A DNA stretch of 64,000 bases from Tomocerus qinae (GCA_020055645.1 JAECZT010000009.1:1-64000); one strand, 5' to 3'. Counted from the first letter of the stretch, positions 9,834-20,503 are shown. Program-made: numbers and translations. The notes: generated from the letters alone by a model not told the origin.

Positions 9834-10151
9834 ATGGCTTTGAACCTCTTACACTTACTTTGCAACGGTAGAAATCTAGCTTGTCCATTTCCAGTTCGAA
9901 ATTGTAAGTGCAATTGTTGTGTTAAAAAATCAAACTATAATCAATATCTTAGTGACATAAAAGATTATACTCCCTCTGAAAACGAGATTCCAGTTAATAT
10001 AACTGACAAGGTTATCGTATATTACGATATAGAAAAGCGAGTATTTGTTTTACATCATATAATGAAACGTAAAAAGATACAAACGGAAAACTTTACAAAC
10101 GTTTTATACTATCTACATCGTAATGGAGTCATCAATATTAAAAAGTTGTGA
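9834..10151 (+). CDS. Unknown 105-aa protein, Cys-rich start
   Basis: It starts 17 bp after the integrase stop. The N-terminal 35 residues hold five cysteines (LLCNGRNLACP..NCKCNCC), a possible metal-binding cluster, followed by a mixed charged region. I do not recognise a family. The compact spacing and the intact frame in a dense gene cluster support it being real. It overlaps the next gene by 29 bp. Confidence 0.55.
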   Translation: MALNLLHLLCNGRNLACPFPVRNCKCNCCVKKSNYNQYLSDIKDYTPSENEIPVNITDKVIVYYDIEKRVFVLHHIMKRKKIQTENFTNVLYYLHRNGVINIKKL

Positions 10152-10347
10152 CGGCAAGAAACGTGTTAGATTTGTTGAACAGGTTGAAACGTGTTTTGTT
10201 CCAAAACAGGATGAAACAAGAACAAAATATTGGGAATATTTCTATATCGACTCCTTACGGTTCAAGGACCGTATTTCAAAAGTGGAATGTGTATTAGATC
10301 CTATTCTTAGAAAAAGGATTGACGTCATTCCACTTGTGCGTCATTAA
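10123..10347 (+). CDS. Unknown 74-aa protein
   Basis: A small charged protein in a different frame, overlapping the end of the preceding gene. Nothing in it is recognised. Support is only the ATG, the intact frame and the position in a tightly packed plus-strand cluster. It may equally be a chance frame. Confidence 0.4.
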   Translation: MESSILKSCDGKKRVRFVEQVETCFVPKQDETRTKYWEYFYIDSLRFKDRISKVECVLDPILRKRIDVIPLVRH

Positions 10348-10432
10348 TAAGTTAGAATAAAAACAGGTTTGTGAATCCAAGAAATTAACACAGTTGGTCA
10401 AGCAGTCTATCTGTAAGCAACTCACTCTCACA

Positions 10433-11236
10433 ATGGAAGCCGAAAGTCAAATGTTGGTTGATCATGAAGATCATCATACATCAGGGACTGACGAGACAAG
10501 TTTTTCTACCCAAAAAAAGGAGACGGAAAAGAAGAAACTGCCAGAAGAAGAGGGAATGTCGGAAGCAGAATTGTTTTATATCAAAATACGTAAAGCTGAG
10601 TTCAGTGAAATCTACCGAGGTGGACAATTTAGTGCACCTAATGTCGACTCTAAAATTGGGAAATTGACTTTGTCTTTTTCCAAGTTTGGTGGAAATAGTG
10701 TGTTTATTCACATGAGAAGAAAACATAACGATGTTACCTCAGAATACTTTAACTGTCCATTGGCTTCGTTGGACTCGCTAATGAAGGCGCTAATGAGAGA
10801 TACTCTCATTGACCAATACCTGTCTTCTACTTACCCTAGCTACGAATGGAGGCAGCGTCCAACATTTTGCCCGGGATCTATCATGATTGTGAGATATACA
10901 CGGGACAAACGACCGGAACTGACTGGATTTCGACTGCAAAGAAATACTTTTACTGGTAAAACATTGTTTATACATTTCGCAATTCATGAAATTCCGTACA
11001 TAATTCACAAATTTTCGCAATTTCAAAAGATGAACATCATGGCGACTATAAAAGAAATGCAAGAAGAACATAAAATTCCAGATGAGCAATTTTTAAAAAT
11101 CCAAGACCAACCCGAGCCGATGGACGAAGACAAAATTGACAACTTTTCAAGTGATTGCCAAACCCAATGTCCACATTTAAAACGGACACAGGATGAATCA
11201 GCAGAGGAACCCAAAACGAAAAAAATATGTTATTAA
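10433..11236 (+). CDS. Unknown Polinton protein, paralogue A
   Basis: 267 aa from the ATG at 10433. The N-terminal 45 residues are acidic and polar. A folded-looking domain follows (about residues 42-200), then an acidic Ser-rich tail with a KKTKK-like basic end. A block at residues about 149-190 (a basic run, then LTGFRL, then LFIHFAIHE) has the same order of conserved positions as the 466-aa gene downstream (LLGFKL, LCIHFWFHE), so the two are paralogues. A third copy lies as a relic in each palindrome arm. No known family is recognised. AATAAA at 11249-11254 follows. It could be an early or regulatory gene; that is inference only. Confidence 0.7.
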   Translation: MEAESQMLVDHEDHHTSGTDETSFSTQKKETEKKKLPEEEGMSEAELFYIKIRKAEFSEIYRGGQFSAPNVDSKIGKLTLSFSKFGGNSVFIHMRRKHNDVTSEYFNCPLASLDSLMKALMRDTLIDQYLSSTYPSYEWRQRPTFCPGSIMIVRYTRDKRPELTGFRLQRNTFTGKTLFIHFAIHEIPYIIHKFSQFQKMNIMATIKEMQEEHKIPDEQFLKIQDQPEPMDEDKIDNFSSDCQTQCPHLKRTQDESAEEPKTKKICY

Positions 11237-11728
11237 TTTTTTCTTGTAAATAAAAAATTTGATGTAAATAAAATTTCGAACTTAAAGGATTTGTTTTTGT
11301 ATATACGTATATCATCATATAATATAGAATTACGACTAAGCATACGCCATCCATGTTTACGCACTCGGACACGGTTAAACTTGTTTCATCATGGTCAGCT
11401 AGGTTTCATCATGGTCAGGTAGGTTTAAACTTGTTTCATCATGTTACAAACTTGTTTCATCATCATCGGTCAGGTACGTACATTATTCCCAACATGTAAA
11501 ACGTTCCATGACTTAAAATAGCATCATGGCTAGGTATAAAAGCAGTTGACAATTTCTTGTTTCTCATCACATCCACAAATTCACTCTTACAAGTAACAAC
11601 TCAGGACATGGACAGTCAGAAGTTGGAATCAGAGGTCGACCCACGTTTACAAGGACATACCCGACATTTGGTATACTTCTAACGAGTCTTTCGTAGTACC
11701 GAAAATCGATCATCTGAATACTGCAGCC
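11237..11728 (+). promoter_or_regulatory. Promoter/leader of the 466-aa gene
   Basis: This 490-bp gap holds a poly(A) signal for the preceding gene and several short repeats of TTGTTTCATCATGGTCAGGTAGG at 11380-11475. A clear TATA box (GGTATAAAAG, 11533-11542) follows. The word CAGTTGACAATT at 11543-11554 also occurs at 20539-20550 upstream of the acidic gene, suggesting a shared element. An upstream ATG with a short frame lies at 11608. Confidence 0.6.
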
Positions 11729-13129
11729 ATGGAAGCGGAGTACAAATTAAGAAGATCGATCGACAAAGAGATTGTTTTTGATCCTGAGGAGGACTGGGGA
11801 TTGAAATATCCACCCATAATTCAAGATTATGTTGACTCAAATCGTCTCTTACCATTACCATACCTTGGAAAATTGATCATCTCTGTGGACGATAACGAAA
11901 TAATCTCTATGATGAGATGTCAATATGGGAGGAAGATTGAAGAATTACGATTTCATAAACGTGGCATTGAAAAAGTTTTACCTGCAATTAGAAAGAGTGT
12001 GGTTGACGACAGACTAACGAAACTTCTTCCGTTTTACGAGATTTTTCTCGATGACAAAGCAATTTCGGATTTTCCAAGTTTGCGGTTACGATTTATCAAA
12101 CAAAAAGTTGGAGACAAATTGTTGGGTTTCAAATTGTATGTTCCTGACCAACCAGAGAAGCAACTGTGTATTCATTTTTGGTTCCACGAAAGTTCAAGAA
12201 TTATGGAACTATTGGATTTGTACACAAATTATTGTGTACCTCGGGAAAAATATGCTGAGGATGATCAATTTTATTGGTTATCAACTCGTCAACCATACAA
12301 ATGTCTTCATGATAATGGTCAAGCGATACTCAGTAAAGGAATATTGGTTCCACCTAATATCTCATCTTTATGCCCAAAATATTGTCAGTGTAGACTAAAG
12401 ATGAGAACCCAGAAAGAAATGAAACAACTAGCAAGAGTTAAAAAGATGAAATCGATTGCAACCGAATTGGAAGGTTTAATTGCAGCATCTAGTAAACTCA
12501 AAAAAGAATTTGACAAAGAGAAGTTTACAAAACTTATAGAAGATTCGATCGTTGAGAGGAATAACCGTCGACCGAGAAAGATGGTCATGTCGGAGGAGGA
12601 CTCTGAGGGGGAAGACGTTTGTGGAATTAGACCGTGGCCAGTTGAGCGATTAAAGATACATAAACGAAAGAAGATTGTAGAAGATATGGTTACAAATTGT
12701 GATAAAGCACAAAAAGATTTCGCCAAGATGCTTGTGGTGAATAGTCTTTTGAAATTGCCGAATGCAGATCGTATATTAGCTGCTATGAAAATCGACATAG
12801 AAGAATCCGAAGGAGAAGACGTGTGTGAAATCCAGCAAGCTAAGAAACCAGAAGCTGACGTTTGTGAATCATCTGAGTGTCACAAATTGAAAACAGAAAA
12901 ACGTTTGGAGGATGAAGAAGAGGATGGGGAAGACGTTTGCGGACCATGGCCAGTTGAACGTTTAAAGACATGCAAACGTTTAAAATACGACGAAGAGGAC
13001 ACTTGTAGCGTTCGTTGTTCAGAAGAGTCTGACAATGATGACGTTGTTTATGGAATTAGAGTGAGAAAGGATATATTTAGCGACTCTGATGACGACAACG
13101 ATTTTTCGAATAAAACCTCAACCTCCTGA
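11729..13129 (+). CDS. Unknown Polinton protein, paralogue B
   Basis: 466 aa. Residues about 45-225 form a domain with the same conserved block as the 267-aa protein (LLGFKLYVPD..LCIHFWFHE, about 130-157) and a second block, SSLCPKYCQCRLK (about 212-224), shared with the relic gene in the palindrome. The C-terminal part is charged and repetitive. The motif GEDVC appears three times (about residues 294, 361 and 400), twice followed by PWPVERLK and a basic run (HKRKK, CKRLK). The end is strongly acidic. Such modules look like short linear binding motifs. I do not recognise the family and assign no function. Confidence 0.75.
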   Translation: MEAEYKLRRSIDKEIVFDPEEDWGLKYPPIIQDYVDSNRLLPLPYLGKLIISVDDNEIISMMRCQYGRKIEELRFHKRGIEKVLPAIRKSVVDDRLTKLLPFYEIFLDDKAISDFPSLRLRFIKQKVGDKLLGFKLYVPDQPEKQLCIHFWFHESSRIMELLDLYTNYCVPREKYAEDDQFYWLSTRQPYKCLHDNGQAILSKGILVPPNISSLCPKYCQCRLKMRTQKEMKQLARVKKMKSIATELEGLIAASSKLKKEFDKEKFTKLIEDSIVERNNRRPRKMVMSEEDSEGEDVCGIRPWPVERLKIHKRKKIVEDMVTNCDKAQKDFAKMLVVNSLLKLPNADRILAAMKIDIEESEGEDVCEIQQAKKPEADVCESSECHKLKTEKRLEDEEEDGEDVCGPWPVERLKTCKRLKYDEEDTCSVRCSEESDNDDVVYGIRVRKDIFSDSDDDNDFSNKTSTS

Positions 13130-13150
13130 CCAACCGAGCATCATTTCACC

Positions 13151-13405
13151 ATGGACGTTGTAGGCGATAGCTTGCCACCAAGTTATCTTGAAGGTGGATA
13201 TAGGGTGAAAGATCCCTCACCCATTGTGTGTTGCTTACATTTAATTGTCATTGTACACATTATATTCCTAATTCCACTCCTTGTTATTCTAATCTATTGT
13301 ACATATTCCATTCACCAATATCAATTGTCTTTGGAAGAACTAAATTTTTTGAGTTCCAGTATCAAAGACAATTATGGTTGGCTACTAAAATATAAACCAG
13401 AGTAA
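13151..13405 (+). CDS. Small membrane protein with PPxY motif
   Basis: 84 aa. PPSY is at residues 9-12 in a short polar N-terminus. A long hydrophobic segment follows (about 26-51, LIVIVHIIFLIPLLVILIYC), then a polar tail of about 33 residues. PPxY motifs recruit WW-domain NEDD4-family ubiquitin ligases and act as late domains in some budding viruses. A single-pass protein with this motif near its N-terminus is therefore a candidate for sorting, budding or uptake. It begins 21 bp after the 466-aa gene. The function is inferred only from these two features. Confidence 0.65.
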   Translation: MDVVGDSLPPSYLEGGYRVKDPSPIVCCLHLIVIVHIIFLIPLLVILIYCTYSIHQYQLSLEELNFLSSSIKDNYGWLLKYKPE

Positions 13406-13435
13406 GAGCAGCGGCGGCGGCAGCGGGGATCCTTT

Positions 13436-13590
13436 TGTATATGCGAAGCATATTTCTACGTTTCACGTATATATGCCTTCGGCATAAGTTACGCTTCGCG
13501 TATATATGCATAGCATAAGTCTACGCTACGCGTATATATGCAAAGCATAAGTCTACGCTACGCGTATATATATATGCCTTTGGCATAGTG
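13436..13590. repeat. Hairpin-rich tandem array
   Basis: Four to five units of about 38 bp alternate small hairpins such as TATGCCTTCGGCATA with ACGCTACGCGTATATATGC. The array is preceded by a GCGGCGGCGGCAGCGG run at 13410-13425. It sits between the membrane-protein gene and the 80-aa gene. It could be a transcription or replication signal; the sequence alone does not say. Confidence 0.8.
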
Positions 13591-13611
13591 TCAACCACGG
13601 AGGGGGTCACC

Positions 13612-13854
13612 ATGAACACAATAGTATCTCAAGTACCACCTATTTCTATCAGCCATGACGTTATCATGTTTGAACCTGTCATCAAGTTACATCAAATCAC
13701 GGATGGATACACCAATACAGTTTATGTAAATACAACCCTTTTACAGTCTCTTATTATGCAGATTAAATCTATTCAAAATGAATCATTAGTATATTTAGAT
13801 GCTTGTATTTCTGTAAATAATGTAAAAAGTTATAAAACATGTAATTATGATTGA
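13612..13854 (+). CDS. Unknown 80-aa protein
   Basis: It starts at the ATG at 13612; the frame is open upstream to a GTG. There are no recognised motifs and the middle is moderately hydrophobic. Its stop is 4 bp from the stop of the convergent ATPase gene. Support is position and an intact frame only. Confidence 0.45.
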   Translation: MNTIVSQVPPISISHDVIMFEPVIKLHQITDGYTNTVYVNTTLLQSLIMQIKSIQNESLVYLDACISVNNVKSYKTCNYD

Positions 13855-13858
13855 TTTA

Positions 13859-14527
13859 TTATTGTAAATAAACAGTACATTCTTCTGGAAAAATACTATC
13901 TCTCACTCTACAATTGTCATTTTGTGTTTGACCATAATCTAATACTAAGTATCCATACGGCTTTTGCATAATATCCTTACTGGCTTCATCAACAACAGCA
14001 TTCTTTTTACCACCATTCATTTGTCTTCCAAGTGTTGTGATGGCAACGCTATCCCTCGGATTTTTCATAGCGCAAATATACTTACTTTGTAGCACCAAAT
14101 CTCGCAATTGCTTGTAAAATAAATTTTGAACTAGCAATATAATTGAAACATTATTATGATGTGAAGTAATTGTAAATGCTTTAATTGCATCAACTGATCT
14201 ACTCACGTCACACATAAGATCATCCAAAATCACTAACTTATGTCCATCAAGAGAACTTCCATAATCAGTAGGTAATCCTTGATGAAACCTTATGCCAGGT
14301 ACCGAATTTTTTAGGCGACCAAATAAGATTGGTTGGGCAGTAGTATAACAATAAATAACATGGTCAATATGTGGTTCAATGATTTCATCTTTCCTTTGTA
14401 AAATTTTTGTAGTCAGTGTAGATTTCCCAGACTGTGTTTGGCCCGCTATAGTCATGCAAAAAGGTGCTTTTAACTTGTAATCAAATAAAGGACAATCCTC
14501 AGGACACACAAACATTGTTCCAGCCAT
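13859..14527 (-). CDS. Polinton genome-packaging ATPase (FtsK/HerA, A32-like)
   Basis: 222 aa. Walker A is GQTQSGKS at residues 29-36 and Walker B is KLVILDD at 97-103. The later segment SIILLVQNLFYKQLRDLVLQ (about 130) matches the sensor region of the family, with SKYICAMKNPRDS following. The length is typical for Polinton ATPases. The enzyme is expected to pump DNA into the capsid. It is transcribed with the polymerase from the minus strand, 96 bp downstream of it. A TTTATT (AATAAA on this strand) at 14583 between the two could terminate polymerase transcripts. The frame is intact. Confidence 0.93.
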   Translation of the reverse strand: MAGTMFVCPEDCPLFDYKLKAPFCMTIAGQTQSGKSTLTTKILQRKDEIIEPHIDHVIYCYTTAQPILFGRLKNSVPGIRFHQGLPTDYGSSLDGHKLVILDDLMCDVSRSVDAIKAFTITSHHNNVSIILLVQNLFYKQLRDLVLQSKYICAMKNPRDSVAITTLGRQMNGGKKNAVVDEASKDIMQKPYGYLVLDYGQTQNDNCRVRDSIFPEECTVYLQ

Positions 14528-14623
14528 TGCAACGTCTAAAACAAGACTGATTTATTTTTTCCTTATTACCTACTTACATATACTTTATTACTTATACTAT
14601 ATACAATATTATATTTACAAAAA

Positions 14624-17600
14624 TTACACATGATATAATGGAATGTCTTTGTGACCATACGCAAACGTATTTATACCATCTGGACAATAGCGTTTAATGT
14701 CGTACCCGTTAATAGCCTTCTTGCGACATTCGACAGTAAACAATTCATGTTTATAACTTTTAATAGTTTTAAACACAGCATATGTCTGTCTTTGACTTTT
14801 TGTCTCAGGTAATATAGCATTTACAAAATGGTCAAATTGGAAATCATTTTTTACAGAACTTTTTGGTATTCCCTTAGCTTTCATTTTCACTTTGTAATTA
14901 ATCTCATCCTTAACCAAGTCCTTAAACTGTAAATATCTAACACAATACATTTTAGGTTTGTTTACAATTATTTCAGTAATAACTCCATCTGTCATTTCAT
15001 CAGAGAAATACCCCAACCTCTTTTTGTTCTTAGAGCTAAAACATTTACCAACAAATGGACAGTTTGGATCATAGCCAGACATGTCAAAAAATCTGGCTTC
15101 ATTCCTTATACAATCATCGTAAATATTTTCTGTTTCGATCATGTAAACTAAACTATCAGTATCAGTATACAACAAATTATATTTCCCCTCATATTCTTTA
15201 GCAATATAGTTATAATGGAAATTAAACATTGTTGTCTTACTAATGTCTAAAACAGCAACACCTGCTGCAATAGGTCTGTCAAGTGTTACCTGCAATCTTT
15301 TTAGTATCAACAAAACCATACCTTCACCATCATTACCAGGCGAAATCATTACTTGTCTTTCTACAGTAGGCTTTTTGTTATACCTTAGCCCTCGCTCCTG
15401 ACTACGTATAACCTGAATATGTCTCCTATTTCGTTTATTTTCAATAAATTTTCCATAACCAGAGTTGTTTAATAACTTCCAAAAGGCAATTTCGATTTTA
15501 CTAGTTGCCATTTGTCGTCGCATTGTGTTATAATCAATGTAGGGTTTCATCCAAGCTGATTGTGTGAACTCTACTGCTCTATGTACTTTAGTTATTTCCA
15601 CTCCTAAACTAACATAAGTTTTAAGAGCACGATAATGACAGACATAATTCAGCTTTGGCTTTAAGTCTGCAATCAGTCTCTTCTGTTTACCTTCTGGTGG
15701 CAAATCTAAATCATCCCTAAGATCCTTCATCATGTGTGATATTTCATCATCTTGTATTATCCTAGTTGTTGGTGCAGGAGGATAACTATTTAGTTTATCA
15801 TGTAATTTGTCAGGAATTTTCAAATCAACTTCGAAAAAATAACCAAGTTCTGCTTCATCGTCAATATCCATTACAAATTTTTTTGGATTTTGACGTATTT
15901 TATTATCGAGAAACTGTTTGGAACACCATTTAAATCCTTCTCGAGGTAGGAATTGGCTAAGAGCACCTCCATACAAATTATTTGCATCTAAATATATCCC
16001 CCATGTGGTAGGTTTGTTTTTGTCAAAGTGCGGTAAATAAGGATTATTTGGTTTTCCCACCCTTAGGTCACCTGCACTAACTAATCCTCCCCTGATGGCA
16101 CTTTCTAACCAAAGATGCATAGTAGAATCTTTTATGTATTCCAACTCTACTCCAGTCTTTTTAAGTGCTGCGTCTAAACTAAACATGGGTAGGGAGTAGT
16201 AATTACATACATCAAGTCCAAATGCATCATACAAAGTCTTTCTAAGTTTGAACCAAACATCGGCTAGCAAAACAGTATCACACTTGACATATAAATCGTG
16301 CCATTCCCCCATGTTTTTAATGTTAAATTCTTTCCAGACTATTTCAGCATTAGCATACACATCATCCTCAATATCAGTTCGTGTCAAATCATTTCTAAAT
16401 ATTTCCTTGGGTGGTAGCTTATCAATATCAAATTTTTCGACAGAATCCATGTACGAATATGGATATGCACCCTTCTTTAATATTAACTGTATTTGTTCTT
16501 CTGTACAGCCTTTAAAGGCTTGTCGGGTAATGGGAAAATCCGTACTTTTATCCATGTTAGCAACTAAAGATGCTAATGATTCATTCATAAACATAAAACT
16601 ATCAATAAACTTTAAGTTTTCGTTGATTAAAATACTCATGAATTTTTCACAAGATTGTGGAATTACTTCAACAGATTCAACACAATCCATTGTTGAAGCT
16701 TTAAGAACGTAGTGCCCATCAAAACCTTTTAAATTATGAAACACAATAGGTATTTTTTTCGATATTGAAGCTAAAATATTGCACGGAGCGTTGTGTGCAA
16801 AACCTTCAAACCTATATGGTGGTAGATGATTATGATGTCTAACAATATCATCTCCATCTTCAAACTTTTTATGACAAAAGTAGCATTTTTGTTTTAACAA
16901 CGTTCTTTTGTTCATGTATATTCCCTGTTCCTCATCAGTCATTGACATTTCTTCTTTTGCAGTCTCTTCAAAGCCTTTTATCCTTCCTTGAAGAATCTCA
17001 CCCCACTTTATTATATAATAGAGTAACTCCTGAGCAGCATCATCATTGTCATTCTTTACTCTATAAGTAAGACTGTCTTCTATTTTCCCATACCAATTGA
17101 CAATATGACAATTAAAACCTGAGGGTTTGTGCAACTGTTGCTTAACTGTATTATTTTCCTTATCCTCATCTACAATTAAGAGTTCGTCCATAGCTTTGCA
17201 AAATGTTTCAAAATCTGCAAAAATTGTGTATGGTACCATTTGTGTTCTACCGTATTTGTTAAAAAATAAGTGTGAGTCTTCTGGAAAATTAGTTTTTTGT
17301 GCATCTAAAGCAGCACAATATTTTACGTGTGTGTCATAGTCATTACTAAAGCATTGAAGACAATACCTACAGAGATGTTTGGTTTTTCTTGCATTGGCTA
17401 GTAGTTTGTGTAAGTCTTTAATGTAGACGAAATGTGCATTATCTTCCTCTATTATCATCATCAGATCGATCATGATTTTTCTAGGGCTTTTACATACATG
17501 TAGGGGAACACAATGACTCCTAATCAGTTTTTGTTGCTCCCTGTATTTTGTCATCTTATCTGGTGAATCTACAGTATTGTCATCGTCACTATTAGAAGAA

Positions 17601-19398
17601 TGGTCAGCTACCACACTATTTATAGCCTCGTCTATATTATTTATTGAATCCTTAATTTTGTTTTCACTGAATTCTGACGAAAAGCCTATGATAGTTAGAC
17701 CAATGTTTGGGTTTTGCTTTTCAAATTTTTGAGCCTGTTTTATATCAAATGGAAACTCTATACCGTTCCAATTAATAGGGTAGCTGTTCGATGAACTAGT
17801 GACCTCATTATACCAATTGACGTTACTATAGTACCTTTTATTATTCTTAAGTACATGAGTTTGTCTCTTGTTTACTTTAGGATGTACGTAACATGCTCTC
17901 TGAAAGCATAAGTTATCATCACCTGGAACATTAACCAATGATTTAATTTTACTCTGTAATAATGGAGGTAATTCATTATTACCTCCACCACTAAAAGCTT
18001 CATATCTGGAAATCATTATTTCAAATCCTGATATATACTCTAAAGTCCAACCAGATCCTCTACACACAAATTCTTCAATAAGTACATTTACTCTATCAAT
18101 GGCTATCTTAATTGCCATTTTCCCATTATTTAAACTAAATACAGGGAATAGAAATGAAGGAAATCCTTTCACTTCGCGAATAATTACGTCTCCGTCTTTG
18201 CGGGACATCATACAATTTATGTGGAATTGAACTTTAAAGTTCATCCATAGTTTTAAATATTTTTCAAATATTTGTATTAGGTTAGATTGTAGAGAATGAA
18301 ACAAGCCTTTTACGTCCTTACAAATGACATTTTTTAGATCTCCATTATACAAGTGATAAAGTTCAAAAGCTTGTTTCTTTAGTTCAACTTGTATGCCGGT
18401 TGCGCCATCTCCTACTTGGGGAATTTCAACATTATCATAATAATCTGGGTGTGTTGTTACTAGATGGTGTTGAAAGCTCGTTGTACGAGCAAACTTAATG
18501 TCACAGGCTTGACAATAGCAGGCCTTTAAAAACTCTGCATTTATTTCAACAACATTACCACTAGCTACTGCGTCAATATTTTCCCTATTTACAACCTCCT
18601 CTACACCTTCCTCCGTATTATTATTTTCGGCATTTTCTAATCTAGGTTTCTTTGTATTTTTATGATTAATGTCTGAACTTGGTCTTTTTCCACCAATTTG
18701 AATTACCTCACTAGTAGTACTATTTGAGATTTCTTGATCGCTTGTTTCTTGATTAAAGTCAGTCAAAATTGCATCCATCTGCTGTACTAAGTAGAAGTCG
18801 TCTTGACTATCAAAGTCTGAGTTAGATGGCGTGCTGGTCTTGATTGTAGATAGGTCGACAAGATTCTCTGCAGGTCTAACTACCAAGTCCAAAGGTTCGT
18901 CCTGTAATGGCTGAGTCCATCCAGAAAGATCCACAGGATGTGATAATGAATTCTCCAAATTTTGGGCTGAAATCAAAAGAGTTGCTTAATATAATTCGTG
19001 AATGAAATTTGTAAAATTTTGACAAAATTTTTGATCAAAGTCCGCCCAGCCCATGCCACCTGGTGCCTCCGGCACCAGGTGGCATGGGCGTGGACGCCTT
19101 CGGCGCCTTCGACGTTTGTTAGGTCGGCTCTGCCGGAGCCCGGGCGGGTTCGCCGTCCGGATAGACACTTGTAGTTAAAAAAATTTTTTTCTTCTTTTCT
19201 TCTTTTCCTTTAATTTTTTCTATTTATTTAATTGTATAAAATAATAATTATAAATTATTTACCAGATGTTCCAGGACAGATGCATTGTAGACTGGTGAAC
19301 GTACACTTTTTACATACGTGAAGTTTGTAAATATGTTTTCCAAAATTAAAAAAATCTTGAAAGTTGCGCGAACAAAATGGACACTTGAAGAGAGACAT
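14624..19398 (-). CDS. Polinton protein-primed DNA polymerase B, two exons
   Basis: The main frame runs 14624-18966. Polymerase motifs in order on the minus strand are: exonuclease IFADFETF near 17205, Exo II FHNLKGFDG near 16725, motif A DANNLYGG near 15985, motif B LLNNSGYGKF near 15465 and motif C YTDTDSLVY near 15160. A zinc-binding HNH-like segment (CHKKF..HHNHL) lies near 16830, and C2H2-type fingers near 18500 and 17360. The frame has no ATG at its start but a TTTCAG acceptor. A GTAAAT donor at 19262 and an upstream ATG at 19398 give a first exon of 136 nt (19263-19398) carrying another finger, CPFC..HIYKLH; the reading phase fits. The predicted protein is about 1,492 aa. The 296-bp intron is inferred, not demonstrated. 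Confidence 0.92.
19049..19089. repeat. Perfect GC-rich hairpin in polymerase intron
   Basis: A 19-bp perfect stem (19049-19067 with 19071-19089; starts GCCCATGCCACC) and a 3-nt loop. The surrounding segment 19040-19165 is far more GC-rich than its neighbours and adds further small hairpins (GGACGCCTTCGGCGCC). It lies inside the predicted intron of the polymerase gene. Confidence 0.9.
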
Positions 19399-19472
19399 GG
19401 TTGTTGTTGTAGCTCTTGATCACTTATGAGAATTATTATTTTAATATTTTGTCTACCAGAACAATAAAAATG

Positions 19473-20400
19473 CAAGTCCAAAATAGTTTATTACCTGCTT
19501 TGACAAGAATATGCAAGTTTTATTATGATGCTACTTACGGCCTTAGGCAATGTAAATTCCAAGTCAAAAATAGTTTATTACCTGCTTTAACAAATAATTG
19601 AACCATGCAAGTATTTATAATATTTGTCAACCTGCAAGCACAAGACATGGGATACGATACGTCTTTAGCTATGTAAACTCCAAGTCCAGTGTATTTTATT
19701 ACATGCTTTTACAATAATATTGGTATACATACGTTTTGTTATTATATTTCTACCTACTCATCCAACTTGGTCACTTAGCTACCAAACGAGCCTTAAGCTA
19801 TATACATTCCAAGTCAGAAATAGTTTATTACCTGCTTGACAAATAATTGAATATTGAAGCATGCAAGTACTTATAATATTTCCCTACCTGCTCAGATCCA
19901 CACTGAGTAATGCCATCGGTAAGGTGCAAGTTTAAAATAGTTTATTACCTGCTTTGATAAATATTAGAATATTGGAGTTTGTAAGTACGTAAATTATTTC
20001 TTTACCTGCTCTGATCCACACTTAGTTATGGTATCGGTAAGGTCCATGTTCAAAATAGATTATTACCTGCTTTGGCACATCATAGAATATTGGAGCTTGT
20101 AAGTACTTATAATATTTCTTTACCTGCTCCTTTGGTACGAGCTCGGTAAGGTCCATGTTCAAAATAGATTATTACCTGCTTTGACAAACAATAAAATATT
20201 GGAGCATGTAAGTACTTATAATATTTCTCTCCCTGCTCCTTCATTACGAGCTCGGTAAGGTCCATGTTCAAAATAGATTATTACCTGCTTTGACAAGTAA
20301 TAGAATATTGAAGCATGCAAGTACTTATAATATTTCTCTACCTGCTACCTGAATTTAACTTGTATTGCTGTTCGATATGGACCCAACAAGCAGGTAACAA
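19473..20400. repeat. Tandem array, about 115-bp unit, promoter/origin-like
   Basis: About eight diverged copies, each with AAAATAG(T/A)TTATTACCTGCTTTGACAA and, in the better-kept copies, GCATGCAAGTACTTATAATATTTC..TACCTGCTC. Full units start near 19473, 19560, 19685, 19808, 19926, 20040, 20150 and 20260. The array sits between the divergent polymerase and acidic-protein genes, the expected place for a shared enhancer or replication signal. This role is inferred. Confidence 0.85.
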
Positions 20401-20503
20401 ATTCTTGGTAATTTTATCAAAATTATTTTTCTACATGTACTGCACTAGTCTCTGTATGTATTAACATTGCACTTAAAAATGACTTCTTTACTCACGACAG
20501 ACC

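Noticed and set aside
16248..16712. 154-aa plus-strand frame inside the polymerase gene
   Set aside because: Antisense shadow of a well-supported polymerase exon.
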